Shown here: piece after piece, positions 11,950-24,343 of the stretch | Numbering within the stretch: position 1 is the first letter of the stretch | Layout: each line of letters begins with the position of its first letter | Assembly: GCA_963513935.1 (NCBI GenBank) | Contig: OY740774.1 | Span: 98,463,668 to 98,527,667 of the forward strand | Length of the DNA stretch: 64,000 bases | Direction: 5' to 3' | From: Aphrophora alni | Taxonomy: Eukaryota; Arthropoda; Insecta; Hemiptera; Aphrophoridae | Notes under the pieces: generated by a model | What the model saw: only the letters and a program-made list of their open reading frames with translations | Told to the model about the DNA's origin: nothing | The model's database searches: none | Translations under genes and position numbers: made by a program

Positions 11950-13464
11950 TGTTACCAGGGGACTTAAATTTAATAAAGGCGGAACCAAAATGGTAACAAT
12001 GTTTGAAAAGAAAAAAATAAAAAAAGACAAAGACAAATTTAGTAATTAACAAGGCTCAAGTTTTTTGAAAGCAGAAGGAAATTTCGGCGCTTCAGACTTT
12101 GTCATTTACAACAAAAGACATCCTGACACAAATCATCAATAAAAAAAACTTATGATTAACAATATCATAAATTGTAAAAGTTATAAGCCCTTAATTGTAA
12201 CATATAATAATTTAGAAAAAAAAAATTTAATCAACAGATTCTAAAAATTTATCCCCCCTTTTAATATGTATATTTATAGTTACAAAAATTTAACAAAAAA
12301 AAACAATGAGCACAGCTTAATAATTCACAGAATTATAATTAATCAAAAAAAAAAAAAAGATTATACGCCCTTAATGTAAAAGTATAATAATAAAAAAAAA
12401 TTTAATCAAAAGATTCAAAAAAAAGAAAAAAACTTATCCCCCCCTTTTTAGTTTATAAGATGATAGTTTCTTTTTAAACAATTACAGAATTTAACAAAAT
12501 ATAAAAGAGTTTGATATTTTAAGTTCAAAAATCATATCTATAGTTAACATGTTTATCACTAAACTAAAGATACATAATATAACTGGTTTGAAAAATTTCT
12601 TAAAAACTATATTGGCCAAATAAATTTATATATTTTAAACAAACAAAAAAAGGAATTTAGAATTTTGAAATTTTGTTAATTGACGTCAATTATTTTAATT
12701 TGGAAATTAACCTCTTGGAGGTTGTTAGGACCGAAAATTGCATGCAGGCTCCACCCAATAATTGTTTTTTATATATATTTTATAATTAACTACACAGGTC
12801 TACATTTAGAAAATAGTCTTAAGGAACACATATTTGCGAAAGTAAATTTAGGCACATATACAAAATGAGTTAGTTAAAGTTCTGTAAAGTCAGCTGTAGA
12901 AAAAGACATCACTTTTATGCACTTGAAAATGTGAAGTTACGTTATACAAAAAAAAACGTGTTTTGCCAACAGGACGAAACTTGTTAGGATGTTTCGTTGG
13001 TTTGCGCAATGTGAGACAAGAATTTCTTTATTTCTCCAATTTCTCCTATTTGTCCTACCAGCATATTAGCTGGTAAATCCTGTCGCAGATCACGTGAGGT
13101 AGTACCGAGAAAATGATGGTTAATTTTAACATTTTTGAACCAGATTATTAGACTAAGGCGCACAATTAGTAATTTAACATGATGTTTTAGAAAGACGGTA
13201 ATTTTGAGAGAAGAAAGAAAAACTTTTAGCTAACGGAGTTATGAAGAGTGTAGACCATGTTGTTATCGCATGTAGACTGTGGACCGGTAATCGAGAAGCT
13301 AGCTTGACCGGCGAAAATGTACTTTGGTTTCAAGTATCAGGTGATGCTTGGTTTAGGAGCGGGCCGCTAGATGCCAGCATCTGTCAAGCGACGGAAAGTG
13401 GAATGTATATTTACGAAATGAGTTAAGTTATTGCGGAAGTGCTTTTTTGGATTTAAATGCTACA
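11950..13464 (-). repeat. 5' LTR of the gypsy-type element
   Basis: This 1515-bp copy is the pair of 4236-5746. It should hold the promoter and transcription start, reading toward lower coordinates. No confident TATA box was picked because the whole LTR is A/T rich. Confidence 0.96.
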
Positions 13465-13468
13465 GCTG

Positions 13469-15512
13469 TGTAGATTCACTTTTTTAGTTATGAAAGCTAA
13501 GCATTTTATGTTCATAGATTTTTTTCCTTATTTTGACCCAAGGAACCATATACTGAAGTTTTGGAACGTAGTTCGGAAACACCCTATATACATATATCGT
13601 TTCAAAACTTCAGCACTTTATTTCTTACATCAAAACCAACAAAATAGTTTACATAAACATAATCCCTAAAAGATTTAATTTTCAATCTAGTATTTTTTAA
13701 ATATCTTTTTACAGTAAATGTAATGTAGTTGAAATTTTGCATGTTACCGGTACTTATTGTTTAAAGACCTAATTTGAAAAGGACAAAAAAACTGATTTCC
13801 TTCATTCATTTCAAAATGGCAGCTATTTAAATTTTTTAACGTCGAATATCTCAAAAACCATTGATTTTACAAAGTATTTACAAGAGACAATAGATACAAT
13901 AATACAGGGTGTGTCGACAACTTAGTTTTCCTTTAAGTTATGAAAAGATTTTGAGATAACAATTTGCAGAATTTAAACAATAATTTAGGTTCTAGGCTAA
14001 ACTTTGGTGTTGTAGAGTAGAATTAATGTTTTCAGTTTTTGTAGATAACTCAGTTATGATTTAAGCTACAGAAAAAAAAAATTGTTAGTCGTTAAAAAAC
14101 AGAATATATTTGGTCTTTTATTATTTACCGTTAAACAGATTTGAATGTTTTTGTTAAGGGCACTAAACGACGGTTAGATTAAAACTTAGCATTTTGAGAA
14201 ATATGTTTACACCAACTTTTCCATTGGTTTTGGTGCGAAGAATAAGTTCCTCAAGTTTTGGAACAATTTTTGGAAACACCCTGAATATGTTATTACAGTA
14301 ATTTATTATTGCAAAACTTCAAATGTTTCATTCAGTGGTCATTTGTTTCCACATCCTTCTAAAAACAGATAACGTTTATTGACATCACGTTTCCTGCTGA
14401 TGGCTCGTATAAATCAAGACTTGAAGAAGAAAGACTGCAGTCAGCAAAAACTTATTAGTAGTCGTTGAGTGTCAGCGGTGATTTACATTTGATTTGTTAC
14501 TTCGATATTCATTTGATTTTATATTCGAATGATGTAATGATAGATTTACAAAGTGGTCGAGTAATGAACTGGATAGCTTTTTGTAACATCACTCTCTTTG
14601 TCTTAACTTGATTTAACTTTTGATAACATTACGGTAAATAAGTATTTCACCAAATATTTTTGACTGTGTTTACTATTGAATTTTGTAAATACTGGGTGTC
14701 CAATAATTCCCCAGTTATTTATTTTGAATGAGTAACAGCAGAAAATCATTACGATACAACTATTGTACAAATTGTACTATCTTTTTTTTTTATGCAGTCA
14801 ATTTTGTAAGCTTCTAGTGTGTAAGATATAATTTTCAAACGTAAACCTATACTTACACATTTTACAAGGTTAAGAGAAAGTTTGGTAATAGCAAACAATT
14901 TGAACATTCGTTCTTTGACTGATCTTTAGGAAAGTAAAACTATTTATTGACAGGAATGACTCCCGTCTTTACTTCACACTAAATGTTATACATATTTACA
15001 GATTTTAATTCCGCATGTAATAGTAGGCCTACCAACAATCTACAATAACAAATAGCAAAGTTAATGTCAATAATGTTTTTTTGAACCCTTACCTGCAACA
15101 AAATGGGATATGCTTATAATTACAAGATCCTGCAGAGTCAAGAGACTGACACGAGCATAGCGAGTGGAGACTAAATATATCCTTATCTAAGCGGTCCATC
15201 AGGACCTAGTAGAAACCAACTCCTTGATGGGTCTTGGTACCATAGGCTCTTCAACTTGTATTTTGTTTATTACTTTAAAAAAAATTATTTAGTACTTTAA
15301 AAAAATTAATTCAACTGCTTAGGAAGTAGTGGTTCTTAAAGTTGTTATAAAATTTTCAATCCTAGAACCAAAATTAAGATTGAAAAATTTGAAGGAATAT
15401 AAAATTATTTGATAAATCCTCAATCAATAGTTAATTCCGTTATATGCAGCTGTAAAATCTTCGTTCGAAGTAATCCTAATGTTTTTTATGATAAAAGACA
15501 AGGCTTGTTTTG
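13469..15512. repeat. Old repeat debris with GGGTGT-type termini
   Basis: A block at about 13535-13640 (GAACC..GAAGTTTTGGAAC..GGAAACACCCT..CAAAACTTCA) is repeated in the same orientation at about 14235-14340. An ACAGGGTGTGTC terminus lies at 13912-13925 and ACTGGGTGTCC at about 14693-14703. These resemble ends of non-autonomous transposons in which GGGTGT is terminal. No gene is seen. The LTR element inserted at the left edge of this debris. Confidence 0.4.
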
Positions 15513-15537
15513 AAAAAAAAAAAAAAAAAAAAAAAAA
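15513..15537. repeat. Poly-A tract (25 bases)
   Basis: A pure A run on the plus strand. It could be the tail of an old retroposed copy, but no retroposon body is recognisable upstream. Confidence 0.9.
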
Positions 15538-16364
15538 CGGATTTTATTTACATATCCTAAAAATTAGAATTAAACAGTAGTATTTCCTGAATTTTTTTTG
15601 CATTTCGTTGGAAACAATTACAGCAAAACTTAATTTTACTATAATTTCATATGGTGATTACTTTAAAATAAATGATGACCCTATAATGACGTTTGCAAGC
15701 AGGTTGTTTTTTGTAACTTGACAGTTTGCATATTTTAACATTAAGGTTAGGGTCTGCGAAAGAGCGGATAAAAAAAAACATTCCAAATATATTGTACACT
15801 AAAGAAATCTGATTATAAAACAACACTTAGATTTGATAGTACAGGTACTAACAGAAGGAAAGACGTGAAAAAAGGAAATATAATAAATCATCTTTTGTGT
15901 TCGCGACGCTATTATTAAAAACTACATTATTGTCAGAAGCCTGCAGTATTTGATTTATGTAAAAGCAATTCCAACAGTTTGTCAATAAACAAATGAAATA
16001 TGAAACGCAATAAAATCAAGATTTATGTCATTTGAATAGTCTTTAATAAAGTAAACACGATCCTTGTAAGATTCACTTCCAATTAATTTCAAATATTATT
16101 ATTTTAAAATCAATGAGATGCTGTTTTATGTTTTCATTACATATAAAAGTTGCGACTATGTGAAAATTTCAGTATTGTGTTTTTCATATTTGTCGACTCA
16201 TCGAAACTCTTGTAACATACCATTTTTGGAATAGCGTATATTTTATCTATCTGCTATTGTCAAGTATTATTTTAAAAACTAAACTCGCGGCTGATAAATA
16301 TTTTCCTTGTTGTATAAAAGCAAAACATTTCTCAGTTTTTATTGCTTTAATAAAAAAATAGCAT
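15538..16364. other. AT-rich non-coding stretch, nothing recognised
   Basis: No ORF, inverted repeat or repeat-family match was seen. Confidence 0.45.
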
Positions 16365-16510
16365 AACATAGAGACTCTCAGTCACAGTCAGGGTCGGAAA
16401 TGAACAAGAGTTGGTTAAGAGAGACTTGATATGAAAGATAAAAAAGAGGGATGAAGGAAGGTGTAGATCCAAGTGGGATTTCTCGGATTTACTGTCTGAC
16501 TTGAATGAAG
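16365..16510. repeat. SINE-like family S, copy 1
   Basis: It shares with the copies near 20935, 34793, 46590 and 62895 an ordered set of landmarks: GTCAGGGTCGGAAA, GAACAAGAGTTGGT.AAGAGAGA, a GATGAAGGAAG-type block, GTGTAGATCCA and GGGATT. No internal Pol III box is convincing, so SINE-like describes size and dispersal only. Confidence 0.5.
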
Positions 16511-18151
16511 TGTCAACTACAGTGAGAGTTTCTCAGAAGACTTTAAACTAGTTAAATTATGAGACCAAGAGAGAAATAGGTGAAGATGAATAGTTTTTGA
16601 AATTCCAACAAAAAACAAACACTGATGTAGTGACTGAATAGCTTAAAACGAAGAGCTTTAAGGAAAATCATTTTTCCACTTTTACCTATTTGAAAAATAC
16701 GTTCCATCTATTCCAAGATAATGTATTTTAATTATATTTGTAATGTCGTTTTGAAATTAAGTACGTTGTTAAAGTTATATGCATTAGTATTGATTTAATC
16801 CCAAGTTAAATTTTTTATCAATTTATCTGTACAGAAGGTTTTTTGCTTTTTGGACAAAACAAATTTCCAATATCGTTAAATGTTTAAAAATAAACATTTA
16901 ACATATCTTTTATATTTGGTTGTTACACATATTAATTGGTGTTAAATTAAGAAGAAAAAAACAAATCTAAAATATTATTGTATGTTGAGAATACACGTTT
17001 CTAGAAAACATCAAAAAATTTCCCTAAGATTTCAAAATGTCTCCTTTGAAATGAAGTGGCTTGTACAGTAAGCTAACACAGGAATGAGTTCCAATTTGAA
17101 ATAGTTTTTCTTAAAAATACTGAAACGAAGTGAACATGCATATTTCATTGTTACATTAAATAATTAAAAAACTCGTTTAAAAATACACTCTTAAACACAA
17201 TTTTTTTAAATATACAATTATATTAAGTTTAATTATACAAGGAAGTCAAGTATGCAAACGTTATAAAAGGAAGAAAATATATGTTTTAGAAAATGAAAAT
17301 AAAAAAAATATTTACTTTATTTTCCATTAATTCTGAGCAAGAAACGTAAATTAAAAACAAACAAAAACGCCACCTACACTTAACCTCACTTTCAAGTGAA
17401 ATTGAAATAAAGTTTTTTTTTCTGGAATGTTTAACAACCTGCAATTGTTTAGTTTACTGATTAATGTCAACAGAAGTACAGTCTGATGTATATTATAATC
17501 TTTAATCTACTTTATAATCTTAGTTTATAATAATCTAAAACGTAATGTTATTATTACTACTTCATAGTTGCTAAGCAGCTAAAGATGTTTTTATTTTATG
17601 TGTTTATCATTGACGTCAATAGCTCTAATTTCCATTGTTTTTCATCAACTATAAAAATTAATTTTTTTAAATATTTCTGAAACTAAGAAAAAGCTATCCG
17701 AGGTGCTCTGATTTTAAAGTGAGCTACCATTGTTATCTCTACAATTGTTCAAAAAACTTTAAATGTCTTACTTTTTAGTTAGAAATAAAATTATCACAAC
17801 AAATTTACATAACGATTAATTTTTTTTTCAAAATGGTGGAACGAAAGTTCATTTAAATGTTAATATTTTGATTATAGAAATCCAGTTCAGTTGGACTAAA
17901 TAAATGATGTTTCAAAGAATATATGTTTAAAATGCTTCGTCTGTCGGTTTGTGTAATTTATAAGAAAATCCTATATCTATGAAACGGATTAATCTTATGA
18001 ATGAATGGATAATAACTAAAAAAAATAAATAAAAAAATTTAAAAAAAAATATTTATATTACAACTGAGGTGTGCCTCATCTAGCAATTTTCATTTATCAT
18101 TACGTGTTCACTGTGTGCTGGGGTGTAGTCCGACGGCTGGTCCCAATGTGT
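16511..18151. other. AT-rich non-coding stretch
   Basis: No supported gene or structured repeat. An A-rich run occurs at about 18015-18055. The last about 90 bases are probably 3' untranslated sequence of the non-LTR relic that follows on the minus strand. Confidence 0.45.
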
Positions 18152-18510
18152 TTATGGCCTAGAGAGGGACATTGGCTTGGTCCTTTTCAGCCTTCTTGTG
18201 ATGTTGTCACTATGGTACAGCAATTTGACAATCTCTGTATTTTTGTGATGTTTTAGCCTGCGACGATGCTTAACAGAGAGCTGATTGATGACTTCCTCCA
18301 CAGATTCAATACCTAGGTCCTTATGTATATTGTCGTTCCTCACATACCAGGGGGCGCTGACAATCGTTCTCAATACTTTATTTTGGAAAACTTGTATTAT
18401 TCTACTGTTGCTTTTTTGTACATCCCCAGAGTGGTGCCATATGTCCTTATTGGCCTCAGAACTTGCTTGTACAACAGTATTTTGTTGCTTATTGTTTGTG
18501 AATGGATAAT
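18152..18510 (-). pseudogene. Non-LTR retrotransposon RT C-terminal relic (Jockey-like)
   Basis: On the minus strand a frame contains ILLYKQVLRPIRTYG and, after a frameshift at about 18405-18440, FQNKVLRTIVSAPWYVRND and KDLGI, ending at a stop at 18152. This is the conserved tail of Jockey-type reverse transcriptases (YK..LRPIWTYG..LWG, LR.IV.APWYVRND..H.DL). The fragment is 5'-truncated near 18510, has lost the frame between the two blocks, and carries Arg where the family usually has Trp in RPIWTYG. It is dead. Confidence 0.85.
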
Positions 18511-18777
18511 AATGTTTACGTTATTCTGCAAAACATTCTGATATTTTACGAATAAATAATGAGGTATATTTGAATACAAATATTTTGAAAACTGACTTAA
18601 CAACATATTTATAAATATAATATATTTGAAAAATAGAGCAATAGATTTATTTTTATTATAGGTTGTAGGATTAACAAGTTTTTTTTATAATTGAGTAGAG
18701 CACATATAAGTTTAATACGTGTGAGGTACACGATATTTTTGATTGTTTTTGGAAAATAATTTTAAACTATAGAAGGA

Positions 18778-18899
18778 GTGGAAACTAGCGATGTTGATAC
18801 TCGGGTGAAATAGATACTCGCAATACTCGGCTTCGAATGATTTCAATACTCGTATTATTAGTTCGATATTGAGTATCTGCGCAGAATGATTATGCGCAT

Positions 18900-18955
<56 letters not shown>

Positions 18956-19598
18956 ATTTCTATCTGTTAGACTGATCCACCAAGTATTTATTTTTTTAAA
19001 CAATATGTGATTGACACTTGTAATACGTAATTAAATGTTATCCTGCCTCGACACAAATTCAGTAATTAAACGTAAGTACAATTATTACCAACATTAATAA
19101 TTTAGTTATTATTTAAAATAAGTTAATTTACTATATTTTTTTATAAAGATGGTAACCTATAAATATTTATTTAAATATAAGTAATAACAATTAAATAATA
19201 ATTTAATTTACTTTTTGTTAATGTGGAAATAAATGAATATTATTGTTATTTTAAATTGAACTTGTTACCGAATCTAAATCATTATAACTCAAAATCGTAA
19301 TGTTTAATTAATGTGTAGTGAAAAATCAGATTAGAAACAAATGTAACCAAAGTAGAAACACCGAGTATTTTGTTTGGAATTGACACAACACTAACGAATA
19401 TCGTTGTCCGAGGATACTCGCACATCGAGGATACTCGCAGTACTCGCACATTACCTCCTCCTTGTTCGTAGTTACGAGGATTTTGTCCCAGTATTTTAAT
19501 ACGAAACAGAGGATTTTAATATTCGAACTCTTCCGAGGATTTTGATACTCGGAATCACCGAGTATTTTAATTCGAACTCACACATCACTAGTGGGAAC
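18778..19598. mobile_element. Non-autonomous hAT-type element with 8-bp TSD
   Basis: The element proper spans about 18786-19590 (805 bp). Its ends are TAGCGATGTTGA and, inverted, TAGTGATGTGTG, matching the YAGNGATG style of hAT termini. Flanking octamers GTGGAAAC (18778-18785) and GTGGGAAC (19591-19598) match at 7 of 8 positions. Both ends carry clusters of TACTCG or CGAGTA hexamers (about four on the left, six on the right), as expected of subterminal transposase-binding repeats. There is no transposase ORF. A (GT)n tract lies inside. Confidence 0.72.
18902..18952. repeat. (GT)n microsatellite
   Basis: About 25 uninterrupted GT units, inside the hAT-type element. Confidence 0.95.
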
Positions 19599-20934
19599 CT
19601 TACTGGTGTTATAGTTAATTCTAAAAACAGCGTATTTACCGATAAAACATTTGCTTTCGAGCTACAAATAAATAAAGTTGTCACTGTATTTAAACATTAT
19701 ATATATCTCAGAGATAATAAATGAATTGTTTAAATTTATTCAATTAGTATGTGTTAGTTATTATTATTTGTATTGTTAAGCCGATACCAACAACAGTATA
19801 GATAGCAAGTTTAATATTTCAAGATTTTCATTGAGTAAAATAATTTTGTTTGACAAATATTAATTTCTTAAATAAATAAGCTTTTCTTCTTTTAAGACAA
19901 AATATTCTCGCCCATCGCAAATTATGTCAAAGCGACATTAAGACTGTTGATGTCACTTTATAATATTCGTACGTCAAGGTAAATTTGACGTTCTATTTAA
20001 AAAAAAACTGATTGACGTTTGTGAAAATAATTAAAATATCATTTACCTAAAAAGCTATCCAAAAGTGAAATTTGGATTAATGCAGAGAAGATATCAATGT
20101 CCGTTTTAACTAAGATCTTATATGAAAGTTATAGGAATGATTTGATACGTAATTTATATTTTAAGTTAACTAAAGCAAATTTTATATTATATATTTAAGG
20201 TTAGGTACTTAAACGAGTCGTAGATTGACCGGCGCAGAGACGATACTATAGGTTGTTAGTTGCAATCCTTCCTAGTGTTGTCAGTAAGCTACAGTGCGTT
20301 TATTGTCGTAGTTGTGTCATTTTTAATTCTTTATTTTCTGCAGGAAAGTATTGCAGTTTATGTTTATGTTCTTTCAGGATTCTTCAAGGATACTCAGGAA
20401 TTATTTATTGATACATTTCCTTTGCAAGTATTCCAGCCAAAAATCTCATTCGTTAAAAAAAAAAAAAATGAGAGAAGCTATTTTATGTTAGGACTTCAGT
20501 TGCTGTAACCGCTATTCAACGTAGAATTTTCTTCTTTGATTGGTTTTTACAGAAGAATGAATCCTTAGAGCAGGCGTGATTGTCACAGTGTCGGATTTGT
20601 CTACATATGATTTTATCTGTGAGTCTTCTTGAAGGATACAAGTCCCTACATTTTAGACGAAAAAAAGGAAATTCAAAATGTCATCGAAGTCATTGACTGT
20701 ACAGTTTTGTGTTGTGTGTTTCAACGTGTTTACTTGAGTTCTATTGCTGTGTAAAGCGTTCATTTTCAATTTTTTTTATACAAATAGTAATTTTCTTTTC
20801 TTTTTCATTTCTATATCCGTTTTAAAAACCAATATATTGCGGCCTAAATGGCTTGTGAGCATTTTCAGTGGGCTGTATTCAGGTTAATGTTTTTCTTGTT
20901 ATGTAAATGCAAAATAACCTATCGGTCGTCAATA
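19599..20934. other. Non-coding stretch with a weak 82-codon frame
   Basis: A plus frame at 20260-20508 encodes a hydrophobic, Phe/Val-rich peptide resembling chance translation of T-rich DNA. It is not called as a gene. A GC-richer patch at 20215-20290 has no recognisable function. Confidence 0.45.
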
Positions 20935-21060
20935 TCTTATAAGAAAAGGAAGAAAAGATCAAAGTGATGGATCTGACTTAAGACTAGGTGAAAAAAGTTG
21001 TTGATCCTGCTAGGACCCTTCGGGGCTGCCAAGCCCGTATTCAGTAGAGGCTCACCCCTG
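20935..21060. repeat. SINE-like family S, copy 2
   Basis: It matches the family by GATCTGACTTAAGACTAGGTGAA, TTGATCCTGCTAGGACCC, GGGGCTGCCAAGCCCGTA and a GTATTCAGTAG end. The 5' part is degraded. Confidence 0.45.
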
Positions 21061-21467
21061 AGGGGAAACCATATTAATAATACGAACAATCCATTATTAT
21101 AAAATACCTTCAAAACCAGAATTGAAGGTTAACATGTAAGTCTGTTAACATGTTTAACAGACTGCATAAACTGGCGCATAAAGTCTACTTGTTTAAACCA
21201 AAATGTTAAAATACCTTTGGAAACGATCTGTGTATGCCATCGTTAACTGACAAGATGCGGAAAATCATTCATCAATCGTGTACCATTGCCACACCCGATA
21301 TTGATGATAGCTTCAATGTATAACAATTACCTGATTCCGTGACCTGATAAACCTAAAGGGATTAGAAACTAGGCCGTACAACTTTCATACTTACTAATAA
21401 TCATTAAAGTTGTTTGGTTTTGAATCATTAATTATTTATACAATCATATTTCAAGTGAAAAATATAC

Positions 21468-21541
21468 GACCTAGACTGGGAATCGAACCCAGGACCTTTG
21501 GCTTTACGCGCCAATGCTCTACCAACTGAGCTATCATAGTC
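21468..21541 (-). tRNA. tRNA-like sequence, left arm (probable pseudogene)
   Basis: This 74-nt stretch has an A box (TAGCTCAGTTGG), a 5-bp anticodon stem TTGGC/GCCAA, a consensus B box GGTTCGATTCC and a T stem CTGGG/CCCAG. The anticodon position reads GTA, but base 33, normally T, is C, and the acceptor stem has mismatches (GACTATG against CTAGGTC). It is more likely a tRNA-derived repeat than a working tRNA-Tyr. Its translation gives the familiar spurious peptide SSVGRAL. Confidence 0.6.
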
Positions 21542-21712
21542 GCTTCCCAGCACAGGGCGTTTAGGAATAAATACATGCGTAAGGACTGAAAAATGAGTAA
21601 AAATTAATTTCAATGTCGCATATTCGAGGTACCGGTAATTAATTTGGAAACTTTAAATTGCAGCAATTAAACGTAAAGTCAAGTGAGAAGTCTACGCCCT
21701 GTGCTGGGAAGC

Positions 21713-21786
21713 GACTAGGATAGCTCAGTTGGTAGAGCATTGGCGCGTAAAGCCAAAGGTCCTGGGTTCGATTCCCAGTATAGGTC
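21713..21786 (+). tRNA. tRNA-like sequence, right arm (probable pseudogene)
   Basis: This is the inverted twin of 21468-21541, with the same A box, anticodon arm and B box. The acceptor stem is also imperfect (GACTAGG against ATAGGTC). The two copies differ at a few positions, including the acceptor arm. Confidence 0.6.
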
Positions 21787-21804
21787 GTATATTTTTCACT
21801 TGAA

Positions 21805-24343
21805 GTATTATTGTATATTCAATACTTGCTAGTAAAAACGTATAAGCGGAAAAATCAAATAATTAAAAATCAATTAATTATTTGTTTCTAACTGTAATAA
21901 ATTGAGTACATAAATAGGAAAAAAATTAGAGAAAGCATTTTCAAAATAAAGGTTCTTTCTTGTGAGAGCTAAACAAAACCATATCAACGGAAAATGGACA
22001 TAATAAAAAAAGGCACTACAATTCGAGAGAATGGGAAAGATATGGAAGAGAAGAAACATGAGAATCATGGAAGAAGTGATACTTGCGTGGATAAAAATCA
22101 TAGACAAAGGAGTTAAATGTACATAAATAATATTCCATCTCATGTACATTTACACAAAATAACCCTCAGAAAAAAATAAAAGGTACATTATTTATGGCTT
22201 GCTTCTTGCTTTGATACCCCACTGATAGTAAATACTAAGTTGTACTCATCGATGTTTATACACCCAAGGAGTGATGAGTGCCTTAACTGAAAAAGGATTC
22301 CTTATTCTTACCATTATTACCCCGCCATGTAAATTAAGATAAAATCCATTGGAAGCGTAATTTTATTGTTTATATAAATGCATTTATTGTTTATATATTT
22401 TTAATATTCACATAGATGCATATAAAAGTTACATGAAAGTTATGTAACATAATTTTTTTTTGAATTCAAATGTTTTGACAGCCATTTAAAAACATAAAAT
22501 AAAATAATAATCTTGTACACTCATCGATCGGTTAATTTGCTACCAGCCGTATTCGTAAATATCATAACGTTTGGTGTACGCGTTTCAACGTAAATGCATA
22601 TCAAACACAAACGAAATCAAGGATAAAACAAGAATTCATTTAGCTCGGTCAATTATCGTTTTACAAACACCTATAAAATGTAAAATAAACGTTATATTGT
22701 TAGAATAGTGTTTCATTTGTTATTGTTAGAAGAAATATTTTCTCACAAGTCCAGCTCTACTTTTATAGACATTAATAATCAATTTTAATTATTGTCCAAT
22801 ACATGTTTTACTAATAAAATTTATAATTTGACATCAAAGTAGGGTAGAAATTATATTTTCTTCCTCTATGGAAACATAGTAGATAGTTTTTGTTCCTATT
22901 AAAAAAAAGACAGTTACCGTATCTCATATCAATTCTCTTAAGAAGGAAAACCACTGTCTACCTAAATTTTAATCAATTAGGTGAAAAAATTTCATTAACT
23001 TTAAAAGCAACGCATTAATTAGGTGAACAAGTTCGTTTAAGCACAATAATTTGTTTTGAATTCTCTATGCAAACTAAAATAATAAATTTTACAAGAAAAC
23101 AGTTGTAAAATAATTTTCAATTGTTTAATAAATTACATACTTCAAATGAATTAATATCATTTCTTAGAAAACAGTCTACGAAATATTTTACGAGTAATAG
23201 TTTCAAAAAAATGTTTAAATTACCTCCAACATTTTTAATACATATGTGTTTACATTTGGATTACTCTGTATCCAATTTATATAGCTTTGTTTCGTATAGT
23301 ACATTACAATATGTATAAGTGTGTAGTATTTTAAAATGTAGGGGATTTATGACCAGAGTGATGTATATTTGTAATGGAAATTTGTATTTATTTCTTTACA
23401 ATATTTAACGTTATTATTTTAGCAGAAATGTTACTCCAAAAAATATTGATTTGTTTATTAGATAACACAAATAAAAAAGAAAAACTGTTTATTTTCTGTG
23501 CAATTGAATGTTAACCAATACCTTCAACTTTTACTCATGCTAATAACAGTTTTTTCTACAGTGGGTCTTCTCTAAACTTTTTGCCACATTTGGGAAAGAA
23601 CTGCTTTTTATAGAAAAAAACTTTCCTAACTGGGAGGGAGTCTAACCCATGATTCTACTGCTGTTTTTGTCAGACAAGTGACGACTTAACCCGCATTGCT
23701 ACCAGGTACTTTGGAATAGCGATTTTTTTACAGTATTTAAGTAGTCAATTGCCTATTCTACTCCTTCCTTTAAATTATCGACTAAGTTATATTCCTTCAT
23801 TATGACTATCTCAATTTGGGGATTAGTCTTAAAAATCTACAAAAATGTTAAATTTTGGTCCGGTTTGATTAAAACTCGTATAGTGTGTATTTAGGTGAAA
23901 ATCCTACGTATAGAAAATCAAAAATAAACTGTACAAATCCGTATTATTTTTGCATCATTTGTACAGAACTAGGTGATGGGATTTTGGTGTTTTCGTCGGC
24001 GTTTAAGTTAAGAAGTTTTAAAATGTCAACAAAATATTTAGTCAACAAAATAATGTGTTGAATCATTCTTGTTGTCTTGATAACAAATTTTCAATAATTA
24101 TGATACATGTAAAAATCTCCTTAAAAATAAGCTGCCATCTTGAAATTTAAAGTGCGAACAACTGTAAAACTAATTCAGTTGGTACGTAGGGTGGACCTTT
24201 TATGCTCTATATCGGAGTTCCATGAGTTTAATTACAATAGCTAAAATCTCGTCTTTATAAATTCATCAATATGTAATTTATAAAAATGAGAAAATCAGTT
24301 TAAAATTAACATTTTTCCTTATTTCACTTATGTAGGATGTTGT
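21805..24343. other. AT-rich non-coding stretch
   Basis: No supported gene in about 2.5 kb. The longest frames (91 codons minus at 21874-22149; 65 codons plus at 23121-23318) are hydrophobic or Phe/Leu-rich and show no domain. Confidence 0.45.

Larger units (their letters stand above)
4232..13468 (-). mobile_element. Complete Ty3/gypsy-type LTR retrotransposon with 4-bp TSD
   Basis: The element proper spans 4236-13464 (9229 bp) and reads on the minus strand. It is flanked by GCTG at 4232-4235 and 13465-13468, a 4-bp target duplication. In element order it has a 5' LTR (11950-13464), a tRNA primer site, gag, a frameshift site, pro-pol (protease, RT, RNase H, integrase), about 780 bp with no long ORF, a polypurine tract and a 3' LTR (4236-5746). 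The LTR ends are TG..CA. The domain order with integrase after RNase H marks Ty3/gypsy rather than copia. No envelope-like ORF is present. Both ORFs are intact and the LTRs are nearly identical, so it may be recently or still active. The clade within Ty3/gypsy is not assigned here. Confidence 0.96.
21449..21804. mobile_element. Foldback element with tRNA-like arms
   Basis: Arms at 21449-21560 and 21694-21804 are inverted copies about 112 bp long, separated by a 133-bp loop. The outer ends read TTCAAGTGAAAAATATACG and the inner ends reach the GCCCTGTGCTGGGAAGCGAC block. Each arm contains one complete tRNA-like sequence with its 5' side toward the centre, so two divergent Pol III-type promoters face away from each other. 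The two tRNA-like sequences are listed separately. Confidence 0.8.

Noticed and set aside
20260..20508. 82-codon hydrophobic frame as a membrane peptide
   Set aside because: Composition is what T-rich DNA gives by chance; there is no supporting splice or start context.
21428..21613. 61-codon minus frame containing SSVGRAL
   Set aside because: This peptide is a well-known spurious translation of tRNA-like sequence; the DNA is explained by the tRNA-like arm.
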